Assembly: GCF_003149515.1 (NCBI RefSeq)
Contig: NZ_CP029145.1
Coordinates: 2,356,001-2,420,000 of the forward strand
From: Hymenobacter nivis
GTDB lineage: Bacteria > Bacteroidota > Bacteroidia > Cytophagales > Hymenobacteraceae
Reading direction: 5' to 3'
Length of the DNA stretch: 64,000 nt
Shown here in pieces: positions 33,246 to 42,458 of the stretch (its first letter is position 1; each line of letters opens with the position of its first letter). The position numbers were made by a program, and so were the translations under genes. The notes under the pieces were generated by a model. It saw only the letters and a list, made by a program, of their open reading frames with translations, did not search any database and was not told the DNA's origin.

Positions 33246-35377
33246 GGCAACCAACGGCACCACGCACCGAGAAAGTAAACGCCGCGAACCAAGGCGGCGC
33301 CCCGCAAATTTTTCGGCCCTGGGCGTGCGTTTTCGTTGCTTCGGTGCTAGCCATTTTTGGCGGAATGGCCGCCCGGGCCCAGGCGCCGCCCCCCCCCTCG
33401 CCCCTGCTGCCCCAGCCCACCGAGCTGCACTGGGGCGCCGGCCGCCTGCCCCTGAAAACCGCGCTGCGGCTGCAAATCGCCGCGCCCGCCGCGCCCGACC
33501 CGGCCGTGCGGCCCGCCGCGCTGCGCACCCTGGCCCGCCTGCACAGCGGGGCCCCCGCCCGCCCGGCCAAAACGCCGGGGCCGGTGCTGCAAATCCGCTA
33601 CGGGCGCGCGGGCCAGCTGGCCCAGCCGAACGAGGAGCGCTACAGCCTGCGCGTGACGCCGGGCGGCGTGCTCATCGACGCGCCCACCGGCCTGGGCGTG
33701 CTGCGGGCCCTGGCCACGCTGGAGCAGCTGCCGCGCTTCGGGAAAACCGGCCGCTACCTGCCCGAGGCCGACGTGCTGGACCAGCCACGCTTTGCCTGGC
33801 GCGGGCTGCTGGTGGACCCCGCCCGGCACTTCCTGCCGGTGGCCGTCGTCAAGCGCACCCTCGACGGCATGGCGGCCGTGAAGCTGAACGTAATGCACTG
33901 GCATTTGTGTGACGACCAGGGTTTCCAGGTGGAGAGCAAGCTGCTGCCGCGCTTGCAGCAAGTGGCCGGCGCCACCGGCTACTACACCCAGGCCCAGGTG
34001 CGCGAGGTGGTGGCCTACGCTGCGGCGCGCGGCATCCGGGTGGTACCCGAGTTCGACTTGCCGGGCCACGCCGGGGCCCTCGCGGCGGCCTACCCGCGGC
34101 TGGCTTCGAACGACTCCATCAAGGCCGTACCTACCCGCTGGGGCGTGCTCAACATCGCCCTCGACCCCACTAAGCCCACGACCTACGCCTTGCTCGACTC
34201 GCTGCTGACGGAGATGGCGGGGCTGTTCCCGGACCCGTATTTCCACATCGGGGGCGACGAAAACGACGGGCGGCAGTGGCGGCATAACCCGCTCATTGTG
34301 GCCTTCATGCGCGACAACAAGATGCTGAAAGCCGGCACGGCCGACGTGGACAAGCACCAGCTTCAAACCTACTTCAACCGCAAAATACTGGCCCTGCTCA
34401 CCGCCCGCGGCAAAACGATGGTGGGCTGGGACGAGATTTTGGGCCCCGACCTGCCCAAGGAAGTCGTCATCCAGAGCTGGCGCGGTGCCAAGGGCCTGAA
34501 CGAAGCCGTGCGCCTGGGCCACCGCGCCCTGCTCTCCAGCGGCTACTACCTCGACCTGAACTACCCCGCCGCCACCTACTACGCCGCCGACCCGCTGCCC
34601 GCCACTACGCCCCTCGACATGGCCCAGCAAAAGCTGGTGCTGGGCGGCGAGGCGGCCATGTGGAGCGAGTTTGCCGATTCAGTCATCTACGAATCGCGCG
34701 TCTGGCCCCGCGCCGCGGCGGTGGCCGAGCGCCTGTGGTCGCCCCAAGCCACCACCCAGGACGTGCCCGACCTGTACCGCCGCCTGGCCCTGGTGTCGGC
34801 GCAGCTCGACGCCCTGGGCCTGCACCACCGCCGGGCCCCGGCGCAGCTGTTGCGGCAAATGGCGCCGGCCGGAGCCCTGGGGCCCCTCACCGCACTAGCC
34901 GCGGTACTGGAGCCGGTGAAGGAATACAAGCGCCATTTCCAGGGCTTTAAATACAGCACCCAAACGCCCTTGAACCGCCTCGTGGACGCGGCGCCGGCTG
35001 AATCGGAGGTGGCCCGGCAGTTTGGCACGGCCGTGGACAGCGTGCTGGCTGGACTGGCCGCGCCCGTACGGCCGCCTGCCCTGGCCCGGCAGCTGGTACA
35101 GCTGCGCATCCAACTGCTGCGCTGGCAGGCCAACGATGCGGCGCTGCAACCGCTGCTGCTCGCTACCCCGGCCTTGAGCGAGTACGCCCCGCTCTCGACA
35201 CGGCTGGGGGCCCTGGCCACGGTGCTACTCGAGCGCCTTACGCAACTAGAGGCCAACCAGCCCGCCATGCCCGTGTGGCAATTGACGGCCCGCGCCGTGC
35301 TCGACGACGCCCAGCTGCCCGCCGGCCAGGCCGAGCTGGCCGTGGTGAAGGCCGCGCGCCGCCTGGCGGGGCTGTAG
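33242..35377 (+). CDS. Secreted GH20 beta-N-acetylhexosaminidase
   Basis: 711 aa. A membrane or signal segment lies at about residues 25-47 (WACVFVASVLAIFGGMAARA), so it is exported. The N-terminal GH20b domain is followed by the catalytic TIM barrel with FAWRGLLVDPARHFLP, MHWHLCDDQGFQVES and HIGGDE. D339-E340 are the catalytic pair of substrate-assisted hydrolysis. LGGEAAMWSEF is another family block. It removes terminal GlcNAc/GalNAc from chitin, peptidoglycan or glycans. The start ATG overlaps the DUF58 stop. It is not a usual MoxR-cluster partner, so the coupling is probably accidental. Confidence 0.93.
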   Translation: MRQPTAPRTEKVNAANQGGAPQIFRPWACVFVASVLAIFGGMAARAQAPPPPSPLLPQPTELHWGAGRLPLKTALRLQIAAPAAPDPAVRPAALRTLARLHSGAPARPAKTPGPVLQIRYGRAGQLAQPNEERYSLRVTPGGVLIDAPTGLGVLRALATLEQLPRFGKTGRYLPEADVLDQPRFAWRGLLVDPARHFLPVAVVKRTLDGMAAVKLNVMHWHLCDDQGFQVESKLLPRLQQVAGATGYYTQAQVREVVAYAAARGIRVVPEFDLPGHAGALAAAYPRLASNDSIKAVPTRWGVLNIALDPTKPTTYALLDSLLTEMAGLFPDPYFHIGGDENDGRQWRHNPLIVAFMRDNKMLKAGTADVDKHQLQTYFNRKILALLTARGKTMVGWDEILGPDLPKEVVIQSWRGAKGLNEAVRLGHRALLSSGYYLDLNYPAATYYAADPLPATTPLDMAQQKLVLGGEAAMWSEFADSVIYESRVWPRAAAVAERLWSPQATTQDVPDLYRRLALVSAQLDALGLHHRRAPAQLLRQMAPAGALGPLTALAAVLEPVKEYKRHFQGFKYSTQTPLNRLVDAAPAESEVARQFGTAVDSVLAGLAAPVRPPALARQLVQLRIQLLRWQANDAALQPLLLATPALSEYAPLSTRLGALATVLLERLTQLEANQPAMPVWQLTARAVLDDAQLPAGQAELAVVKAARRLAGL

Positions 35378-35660
35378 GGCAGCTTAGTGGGCCAGGAGCG
35401 GTAATGGGCTCGGCTTAAACCTCTTTTTCAATATGCACCGCTTATCAGGTTTTTACTCATTGACATAAGATTACTTCTCGGACACTTTCTGGAATCCGTG
35501 CGGTTTTGAGTTTCCTTCCGAGGCGCGGCCGCCGTGGTACTTCTCCGAGAGAACCCATTCAAAAGCTTCATTTTCCAAAAAGTAACTTCACGCATTGAGT
35601 ACACCCTCTTTTAGGGTGTAATTGTGTGCTAATACTCTGTCTCGACTACATGAGAAAAGG

Positions 35661-35810
35661 AAGCTGTTTAGGAAGTCGTCAGAACGTCATGCTGAGCTTG
35701 TCGAAGCATCTCTACTGCTTCGTTAAACAATTGATTTAGTATGCGGTAGAGATGCTTCGATAAGCTCAGCATGACGTTCTGTTTTGAATTTCCAGACTTC
35801 CTAAACAGCT
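35661..35810. repeat. Nested palindromic repeat, copy h
   Basis: This is the clearest copy, with three nested arm pairs. Outer: AAGCTGTTTAGGAAGTC and GACTTCCTAAACAGCT. Middle: GAACGTCATGCTGAGCTTG and the near-complement AAGCTCAGCATGACGTTC. Inner: CGAAGCATCTCTACTGC and GCGGTAGAGATGCTTCG. The loop holds CGTTAAACAATTGATTTAG, shared with copies a and d. Confidence 0.88.
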
Positions 35811-35892
35811 CCATTATAAGCGTAGCCGAACTGCTAAACAGCGTTCCTTGCAAAGCATCGTCACCGCGTAATTATTAGTCCGCCAAGGCCCA

Positions 35893-35932
35893 ACAAAAAG
35901 CCTCGATTCTGCTTGAATCGAGGCTTTTTGTT
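35893..35932. terminator. Bidirectional rho-independent terminator
   Basis: The stem AAAAAGCCTCGATTC / GAATCGAGGCTTTTT is 15 bp with a 5-base loop and has T runs when read on either strand. It lies just past the stop of the minus-strand cupin gene and also faces the plus-strand hexosaminidase. Confidence 0.88.
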
Positions 35933-35948
35933 GACGGGTGTTGGGGCC

Positions 35949-36455
35949 CTAGCGGCCGAAGTCGTCCTGCACGCGCACGATGTCGTCCTCGTCGGAGGGC
36001 TGGGCGGCGTCGGTATGCTGCCAGATTTCAGCCACGATGCCCCAGCCGTCGAGGCCGATGAGGCGATGGCGCTCGCCCTGCTTGAGGATGATTTGCTCGC
36101 CTGGGCCGTAGTGTTTCGGCTCGTTCTGCTCGTCGGTTTCGCTGGTGGCCACGGCGATAGGGCCCTGCACCACGCGCCAGATTTCGGCGCGGCGGTGGTG
36201 GTACTGCCACGAGAGGCGCTGCAAGGGCGCCACCACCAGGATTTTGGGGCTGAGCTTGCCCGAAATCTTCAGGCCTTCGATGGAGAGGCCGTCGAAGTAC
36301 GTGTCGGCAAACTGCTGGGCCTGGGTTTCGTCGATCACGAAGAAGCCGCCCCAGGGGCGCGTTTCGTCCTGCTTGTCGATGCCGAAGCCTTCGCCGCGTA
36401 GGCGCTGGGCCACGTCCTCGAACACGAGGTGCTTTTGGGGGTTGGGGGTGCTCAT
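35949..36455 (-). CDS. Cupin-domain protein, mannose-6-phosphate isomerase type II-like
   Basis: 168 aa. TRPWGGFFVIDE, KILVVAPLQRLSWQYHHRRA and EIWRVVQGPIAV make up a cupin with metal-binding His in QYHHRRAE, and YGPGEQIILKQGERHRLIGL is the second cupin motif. The pattern resembles the sugar-phosphate isomerase half of ManC-type enzymes. The ATG at 36455 starts MSTPNPQKHLVFED; a longer in-frame start adds unconserved residues. It is probably cytoplasmic and sugar-phosphate related. The symporter gene stops 92 bp before this start and may share its transcript. Confidence 0.82.
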   Translation of the reverse strand: MSTPNPQKHLVFEDVAQRLRGEGFGIDKQDETRPWGGFFVIDETQAQQFADTYFDGLSIEGLKISGKLSPKILVVAPLQRLSWQYHHRRAEIWRVVQGPIAVATSETDEQNEPKHYGPGEQIILKQGERHRLIGLDGWGIVAEIWQHTDAAQPSDEDDIVRVQDDFGR

Positions 36456-36546
36456 ACGAAAGAAAAAGGGTGAAAGAAGGGGCAAAAAACGGGCCGCCCA
36501 CCCGCGCCACGCGCAGGCCAGCGGCCCGTAAAGATGGCAGAAATTC

Positions 36547-38235
36547 TTACCAGAACACGGTGTAGAGCGCCACGATGAGGCCGAACACCAGCAGGGCCCC
36601 CACGGTGAAGGCGGGCGTGGGCTTGAACATGCTGCGGTCGATTGCCAGGCCTTTGGTTTTGACCCCGCGGTTGGTTTGGAACACGCTGATGAGGACCATC
36701 CCGAGGATGCAGAAGATGAATACGAAGCCCATGCGGTCGAGGAACGGGATGATGTAGGCCCCGCCGTCGGCCAGGTCCAGGCTTTTCGACGCGAACCCGA
36801 AGGGAGCCAGGAAGGAGAGGTCGGCCACTTTCGGCAAAAACTTCAGCAGCACCGAGAAAATGAAGCCGCCGATGGTGGCGAACAGGGCGGCGCTGGAGGT
36901 GGTTTTCTTCCAGAAAAAACCCAGGATGAACATGGCGAAAATGCCCGGCGACACGAAGCCCGTGTACTCCTGAATGAACTGGAAGCCGCCTTTTTTGTCA
37001 ATGCCCAAGTGCGGGGCAATCAGCACGCCCAGGATCATGGCCACCATCACCGTGAGCTTGCCCACGCGCACCAGCTGCGCCTCAGAAGCGTCGGGGCGCA
37101 GCTTTTTCTTGTAGATGTCGAGCGTGAAAATAGTGGCGATGGAGTTGGTTTTGCCGGCCAGCGAGGCCACCACGGCGGCCGTGAGGGCCGCGAACGAGAG
37201 GCCCTTGAGGCCCACCGGCAGCAGGTTGAGCAGCACGGGGTAGGCGCGGTCGGGGTTCAGCTCGCCGCCCTGCATCATCTCTGCGCCAAACACGTTTTGC
37301 TTGTAGAGCACGAAGGCCGCGATGCCGGGCAGTACCACAATTACGGGCATGAGCAGCTTGAGAAAAGCGGCGAACAGCAGGCCCCCGCGGGCGGTGGGCA
37401 AATCGGCCCCCAGGGCCCGCTGGGTGATGTACTGGTTGCAGCCCCAGTAGTTGAGGTTCACGATCCACATGCCGCCCACGAGCACCGTCAGGCCGGGCAG
37501 ATCGAGGTAGTTGGGGTTGTCGCGATGGAAAATCATCTGGAAGTGGTCGCCGGCCTGTTGCGTCATCAGGTGGAAGCCGTTGAGCACGCCGGTGGTGCCG
37601 TTGTGCTCGGCCACTAGGCTCAGGGCCAGGTAAGTGGTGGCGAGCCCCCCCAGAATCAGGAAAAATACCTGAATCACGTCGGTGTAGCCAATCACCTTCA
37701 TGCCGCCCAGGGTGATGATGACGGCAAAAAACGCCATGGCGTACATGCACGCGTTCAAGTCGAGGCCCGACACGCTGCTGATGGCGATGGCCCCCAGGTA
37801 GAGGATGGAGGTGAGGTTGACGATGACGTAGAGCAGCAGCCAGAACACGGCCATGATCATGGCCACCGTGTCGTTGTAGCGCTGGCTCAGGAACTGGGGC
37901 ATCGTGAAGATGCGGTTCTTGAGATAGACCGGGATGAAGAACACGGCCACGATAATGAGCGTGATGGAGGCCATCCACTCGTAGGTGGCAATGGCCAGGC
38001 CCATTTTGAAGCCCGAGCCCGACATGCCCACGAACTGCTCGGCCGAGATGTTAGAGGCGATGAGCGAGGCCCCGATGGCCCACCACGTCAACGAGCCTTC
38101 GGCCAGGAAGTAGTCCTTCGAGCCGCTGGCCTCGGATTTTTTGCGTTGGTAAATCCACAGCCCGTAGCCGGCCACGACGACGAAGTAGATGAGGAAAACG
38201 ACGTAATCCGCCGTGGAGAGTTGGTGTTGCTGCAT
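36547..38235 (-). CDS. Sodium:solute symporter (SSS/SGLT family)
   Basis: 562 aa with about 13-14 hydrophobic segments. Family blocks include the N-terminal YVVFLIYFVVVAGYGLW, GASLIASNISAEQFVGMSGS, NYWGCNQYITQRALGAD and the C-terminal TGFVSPGIFAMFILGFFWKK. It resembles sodium/sugar cotransporters (SglT-like) of Bacteroidota, so sugar is the likely cargo, though sialate or inositol cannot be excluded. The downstream cupin supports a sugar link. It is read away from the giant outer-membrane protein gene, which lies upstream on the same strand. Confidence 0.93.
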   Translation of the reverse strand: MQQHQLSTADYVVFLIYFVVVAGYGLWIYQRKKSEASGSKDYFLAEGSLTWWAIGASLIASNISAEQFVGMSGSGFKMGLAIATYEWMASITLIIVAVFFIPVYLKNRIFTMPQFLSQRYNDTVAMIMAVFWLLLYVIVNLTSILYLGAIAISSVSGLDLNACMYAMAFFAVIITLGGMKVIGYTDVIQVFFLILGGLATTYLALSLVAEHNGTTGVLNGFHLMTQQAGDHFQMIFHRDNPNYLDLPGLTVLVGGMWIVNLNYWGCNQYITQRALGADLPTARGGLLFAAFLKLLMPVIVVLPGIAAFVLYKQNVFGAEMMQGGELNPDRAYPVLLNLLPVGLKGLSFAALTAAVVASLAGKTNSIATIFTLDIYKKKLRPDASEAQLVRVGKLTVMVAMILGVLIAPHLGIDKKGGFQFIQEYTGFVSPGIFAMFILGFFWKKTTSSAALFATIGGFIFSVLLKFLPKVADLSFLAPFGFASKSLDLADGGAYIIPFLDRMGFVFIFCILGMVLISVFQTNRGVKTKGLAIDRSMFKPTPAFTVGALLVFGLIVALYTVFW

Positions 38236-38450
38236 AGAAAAGTGGGTGGGGGCCCCGCGCAGGCGCGGATGCTAAGAACGAAGCGGAAACCAGAGACGCA
38301 CAAGCCCGACCTGATCTGGCCAACTCGCCCGCTATCTAAAAGGCGAAGGTGCTCAAATTTTGCAAGAATCCGCCCATAAACCGGTATTTTTCTCACCCTT
38401 TACGCGGCAAACGATCCGATAGCTGGTCCGGATTTGGGGCCCCGGGGGCC

Positions 38451-41400
38451 CTAAAACAGCACCGCCACCTGCATGCGTCCGGTGTGCACCACGTTGAGGC
38501 CGCTGGCTTTGCGGCCGTCGTAGGCCAGCGTCAGGTTCAGGCCGTTGCTCAGGCGCTGCTCCAGGTTCAGATTCCAGGTGAAGTTGGCGCCGGCGCGCAG
38601 AGCATTGAGGATTTCGATGCCCACGGCCGAGGTGGGGTCGCCGGCAAAGCCCACGCGGGTGAAGCGGGTAGCCGCCGTCACGGTGCGCTTGCTCACCTGG
38701 CTGATGCGGGCTTCGAGGCCCAGCTCATCAAACACGCCGGCCGTGCCGAAGTAGGCGTCGTCACGCACGTTGCGCTTGGTGGTGCGCAGGTAGGTGCCGG
38801 TGAGGCGCAGCGCGGGCGAGGGCTGGTAGCTGATTTCGGGCTGCACGATGTAGTTGAGCAGGCGGAAGTTGCGGCTGGTGGTGGCCGTGGTGAGGTAGTC
38901 GCTCTGGGCCTCGCGGATGTCGCGCGTGAGGGTGAGGCGCCCGGTAAAGAACTGGGCCAGCGTGCGGCGCACCAGCAGGCTTTGGGTGGCCAGGTTGCGC
39001 AGGTCAAAACCTTGGGTGAGCAGGGTTTTCTGCTGGGTTTGCTGCACCGTGAATTCGGCCCCGAAGATGGGGTTGGAGCGGTTGAAGTACACCGTGTTGC
39101 GCATCAACTGATTGAAGGCCAGCAGCTGGTCGTCCTGGGGCCCGTAGCCGAAGGGGCTCAGGCGCTGGCCCAGGTTGGGGTTGGCGGTGCGGCGGTCCAC
39201 GGTCACGCTGCTGAGGGTGGCGAAGCGCGCGGCCACCGCCCGCCAGCCGCCGGCCTCGCGCCAGCCCCGCGGCGCGGCCGTGGTGAGGCGGTAGCTGAGG
39301 CGGTTGGTGAAGGCGATGAGGTAGTCGGCGGTGGGCAGGTACACCTTAATGTAGGTGCGGTACTGGGCATCGGCCGTTTGGGCCTCAAAAAACTCGTTCT
39401 TCTGCTGGATGCCGTCGTAGGGAGGCGCGTCGCGCCAATAGTGGGTGCCCTGGCCGGCGGGCACGGCCAGGTAGGAGTAGTCGCGGCGCAGCTCGCGGCC
39501 GGTGGCCACGCTGTAGCTCAGCTCCGAGCGCACCTGGTTCTGGAACAGGCCCACGTTGTAGTCGATTTTGCCGAGCGCCGTGCGGCTCAGGGCGCTGTCG
39601 CGCTGGGCCAGGCTGCGGTAGGTAGCCACGATGCGCAGGTCTTGCGTGCGGCCGGGGCGGGCGGCCAGGCTGCCCTGCCAGGTTTGGGCAGCGCTGCGTT
39701 CGGCCAGGGCCCGGCGGTCGGCGGTGGGGCCCTGGTCGCGGCGGTAGCTGTAATCGAGCCGGAACTTGGTGCGGGCCGAGTCGCGGCTCTGCACAAACAC
39801 GTTGTGCTCATCGAAGTAATTGACCGTGCTGGTGCTGTCGCCACCGGGCAGGGCCACCCGGTTTTTGTCGAAGCGGTAGGCGTAGCCCGGCACCAGGGCC
39901 CCGCCCACGAAGCGGGCCGTACCCTCACCCCGCGCCCAGCTGGAGCGGAAGCGCCCAGCCTCGGAGTTCAGCAAAAACAGCGAGCCGCGCAGCTCCAGGC
40001 CCCCGAATTTCTGGGCCCCATCCAGCCAGTGCTGGGTGCCGTTCACCTCGCCCGGCCGGTAGCGTTTGCTGAGGCGATAGCTGAAATTATTATTCACGTT
40101 TTTGGCCAACCCAACGCTAAAGTTCAGGATATTGTCTTCGCGCGGTACGCCGCCCACGGCGTTGCCCTGCACGGTGCTGGCCGTGCTCCAGTTGCGGTCG
40201 AACTCGATGTCGCGGTAGCGGTCAATGGGCGCAAAGCGCGGGGCCGTGTACTCGTAGTCGAGGGCCGAGCGCACGCGGTAGTCGCGCAGGCCGGGCAGGT
40301 TCAGGCGGCGGTCCTGCACCACGTAGCCCACGTGCACGGCCCCGCCGCGGTCGCTCTCGGGCGAGAAGCGGTTGCGGTCGAGCCGCGAGGTGGCCGCGTC
40401 CACAAACACGGTGGCCCCGCGCGCCACCTCGTAGCTGGCCCCGGCGCTCACCAACTGCTTGAGCTGAGGCGTGGGCAGGCGGCGCACGGGCTGGTAGCGC
40501 CCCTGGCGCACGCCGCCCACGGGGGCCACGTACTCGTACACGCGCCCGTTGGCGGCCACAAACCGGGTGCTGGCCACGTAGTCGCCGTTGCCCTGGCCCA
40601 GGTCGGTGAAGCGCACCGTGTACACGCCGCGTACCGAATCGATGGGCGAGGTGGCCCCCACGTAGGTGAAAACGGCCACCGGCAGCAGGGCCCCGGGCGG
40701 CAGCACCACGGCGCGGTGGTACTGCACAATGGTGCGGTTGAAGACCGCGGAGTCGGCCCCGGGCGCGTCCACGGCGGCCACGTTGCCGGCGGCGCGCAGG
40801 CGCAGGCGGTCGGCGGGGCCCAGCTCCAGGTTGGCGGCGTTGTCGGGGTTGTCGGCCTCCTGGTAGTAGTTGGCGTGGATGCCCAGCTTGCCGATTTGCT
40901 GGTAGTGGCTCAGGGCGTAGAGCGAGCGGGAATAGTTGAGGTCAGAATATTCAAAATCAATCTTAATCCGCGAATTGCGGGTGATGAGGTGGCGCGGCGT
41001 GAACGTGACCTCGGCCAGGTTGTAGTCGATGGTGTAGTCGGCATCGTAGCCCCGCACCTGCAAGCGGCCGTCGAGGTACACGCGCTCCGAGTTGGCCAGC
41101 ACGATGATGAACTGCTCGCCGTTGGGCCCCACGAGGCGGTAGGGCCCCTGCACGTTTTCGAGCGGGGCCACCTCCAGGCTGGCAAATTTGCCCTTGGCCA
41201 CCCCGCCCGCCACGGCCGTGGACGACTGCCAGGCCAGGCCCTTGGCTGTGCGCCCGCTGGCCGTGGCGGTGGCCCCAGCCAGCGGCACCTGGCGGTTGGG
41301 GTCGGCCAGCTGGGGCTGGGCAATGCCGGCGGGGTTGAGGGTGGGCACCGCGCCCCCCGGGGCCACCGGCAACTGCCCGGCCTGGCCGTTCAAAAACACC

Positions 41401-42338
41401 GTGTTGGCCACGCCCTGGGCCGCGGGGCCGCTCACCAGGCCCGGTAGCGGGGGCCCAAAATTGGCCTCCAGCGCCGCGCCCTGGATGTTTTTGTAGTAGC
41501 GCAGGAAGTAGTCGGGCTTGTTGCGCAGCACTACGTCGCCGGCTGTCAGGCTGCCCTGCTTGCTGGTGAGGGTAATGTAAATCTTGTCGAACTGCTGGAG
41601 CTGCTGGGTGTTGCCCTCGGGCTGAAACGGCACGTTCTGGTCGGAAATGGCCGCCGTGAGGTGGATGCCGTCCGTGAGCTGGCCTTCCAATTGCAGGTTC
41701 AGGGCCGAGTTCACGAACACGTTCTGGGTATTGCCGAAGCTGACGCCCCGCGCCAGGTTGCCGGTTTTGCTGATGCCCGGCGTGTTGAGGATCTGCTCCT
41801 TCACCGAAAAATCCTCGTAGCCGATGGGGCCCCGGCGGAAGTCCAGGCTGTCCATCAGCCGCAGGGGCCGGCGGTAGCGGGCCGCCTCCAGCCGCAGCGG
41901 CAGCACCCGGTAGCAGAGCAGCACCGAATCGAGCCGGGGGGGCCCGGCGCTGTCGCGCGGGGCAGAGCGCACCCAGCGGTAGCGGCCCGTGCGCGCATCG
42001 TAGGGCACGGCGCGGCCATCGGCGGCCGTCACCGAGGCGGGCACAATAGTCAGCGTGTCGGCCAGGGCGAAGTCGGTGGTATCGCGGCCCGGGGCCAGGC
42101 GCAGGTAGCGGCAGCGCCGGCTGCTGGGCGGCGGCACCGCGGTAGGGGCCACGCGCGGGGCCCCCACGGCGGGCGCGGCGGTGGCCGGCGCCCCCAGGGC
42201 CGGGGCAGCCGCAGGCACCCCCGGCCCTGGGGGCAGGGCCGGTTTTTCCTGGGCCCGGGCCCCCAGAGCGCTCAGCACCGCCCACACCGCCACGAGCAGG
42301 CCCAGCCAGGGGAAGCGCAAGCGGTACAGGTGGGCCAT
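38451..42338 (-). CDS. Giant outer-membrane protein conserved in Bacteroidota, function unknown
   Basis: 1295 aa. The ATG at 42338 was chosen because it gives a clear signal peptide (LGLLVAVWAVLSALGARAQ); longer starts add low-complexity residues. After a Pro/Ala-rich stretch come conserved blocks GYEDFSVKEQILNTPGISK, LARGVSFGNTQNVFVNSA, NVPFQPEGNTQQLQQFDKI, LAGDVVLRNKPDYFLRYYKN and RHLITRNSRIKIDFEYSDL, which recur in long hypothetical surface proteins of this phylum (from memory). The remainder is beta-strand-like and ends in a C-terminal Phe (VAVLF), as in outer-membrane barrels. The start lies 120 bp from the divergent restriction-modification-like gene. Confidence 0.8.
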   Translation of the reverse strand: MAHLYRLRFPWLGLLVAVWAVLSALGARAQEKPALPPGPGVPAAAPALGAPATAAPAVGAPRVAPTAVPPPSSRRCRYLRLAPGRDTTDFALADTLTIVPASVTAADGRAVPYDARTGRYRWVRSAPRDSAGPPRLDSVLLCYRVLPLRLEAARYRRPLRLMDSLDFRRGPIGYEDFSVKEQILNTPGISKTGNLARGVSFGNTQNVFVNSALNLQLEGQLTDGIHLTAAISDQNVPFQPEGNTQQLQQFDKIYITLTSKQGSLTAGDVVLRNKPDYFLRYYKNIQGAALEANFGPPLPGLVSGPAAQGVANTVFLNGQAGQLPVAPGGAVPTLNPAGIAQPQLADPNRQVPLAGATATASGRTAKGLAWQSSTAVAGGVAKGKFASLEVAPLENVQGPYRLVGPNGEQFIIVLANSERVYLDGRLQVRGYDADYTIDYNLAEVTFTPRHLITRNSRIKIDFEYSDLNYSRSLYALSHYQQIGKLGIHANYYQEADNPDNAANLELGPADRLRLRAAGNVAAVDAPGADSAVFNRTIVQYHRAVVLPPGALLPVAVFTYVGATSPIDSVRGVYTVRFTDLGQGNGDYVASTRFVAANGRVYEYVAPVGGVRQGRYQPVRRLPTPQLKQLVSAGASYEVARGATVFVDAATSRLDRNRFSPESDRGGAVHVGYVVQDRRLNLPGLRDYRVRSALDYEYTAPRFAPIDRYRDIEFDRNWSTASTVQGNAVGGVPREDNILNFSVGLAKNVNNNFSYRLSKRYRPGEVNGTQHWLDGAQKFGGLELRGSLFLLNSEAGRFRSSWARGEGTARFVGGALVPGYAYRFDKNRVALPGGDSTSTVNYFDEHNVFVQSRDSARTKFRLDYSYRRDQGPTADRRALAERSAAQTWQGSLAARPGRTQDLRIVATYRSLAQRDSALSRTALGKIDYNVGLFQNQVRSELSYSVATGRELRRDYSYLAVPAGQGTHYWRDAPPYDGIQQKNEFFEAQTADAQYRTYIKVYLPTADYLIAFTNRLSYRLTTAAPRGWREAGGWRAVAARFATLSSVTVDRRTANPNLGQRLSPFGYGPQDDQLLAFNQLMRNTVYFNRSNPIFGAEFTVQQTQQKTLLTQGFDLRNLATQSLLVRRTLAQFFTGRLTLTRDIREAQSDYLTTATTSRNFRLLNYIVQPEISYQPSPALRLTGTYLRTTKRNVRDDAYFGTAGVFDELGLEARISQVSKRTVTAATRFTRVGFAGDPTSAVGIEILNALRAGANFTWNLNLEQRLSNGLNLTLAYDGRKASGLNVVHTGRMQVAVLF

Positions 42339-42458
42339 GCAGTAAAGGTCGGAACGCGGCCGTAACGCCGCGGGGCCCCGTTTCGTGTTAGGTAGCGCGG
42401 GGGGCCGCCCCCCGCGCCGGCCGTAGCTTGCGGGCCTATCCCTTTCCATCCAATTTCT

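Larger units (their letters stand above)
35378..35948. other. 571-bp gap with palindrome and terminator
   Basis: The gap after the hexosaminidase holds nested palindrome copy h (35661-35810) and a bidirectional terminator (35893-35932). The stretch 35400-35650 shows no open frame and no recognised RNA gene or riboswitch. Confidence 0.5.

Noticed and set aside
38349..41447. A 1032-codon open frame on the plus strand opposite the giant outer-membrane protein gene
   Set aside because: It is rich in His, Ala, Gly, Val and Gln without domains or a signal peptide, as expected for an antisense frame of a GC-rich gene. The minus-strand product has a signal peptide and conserved blocks.
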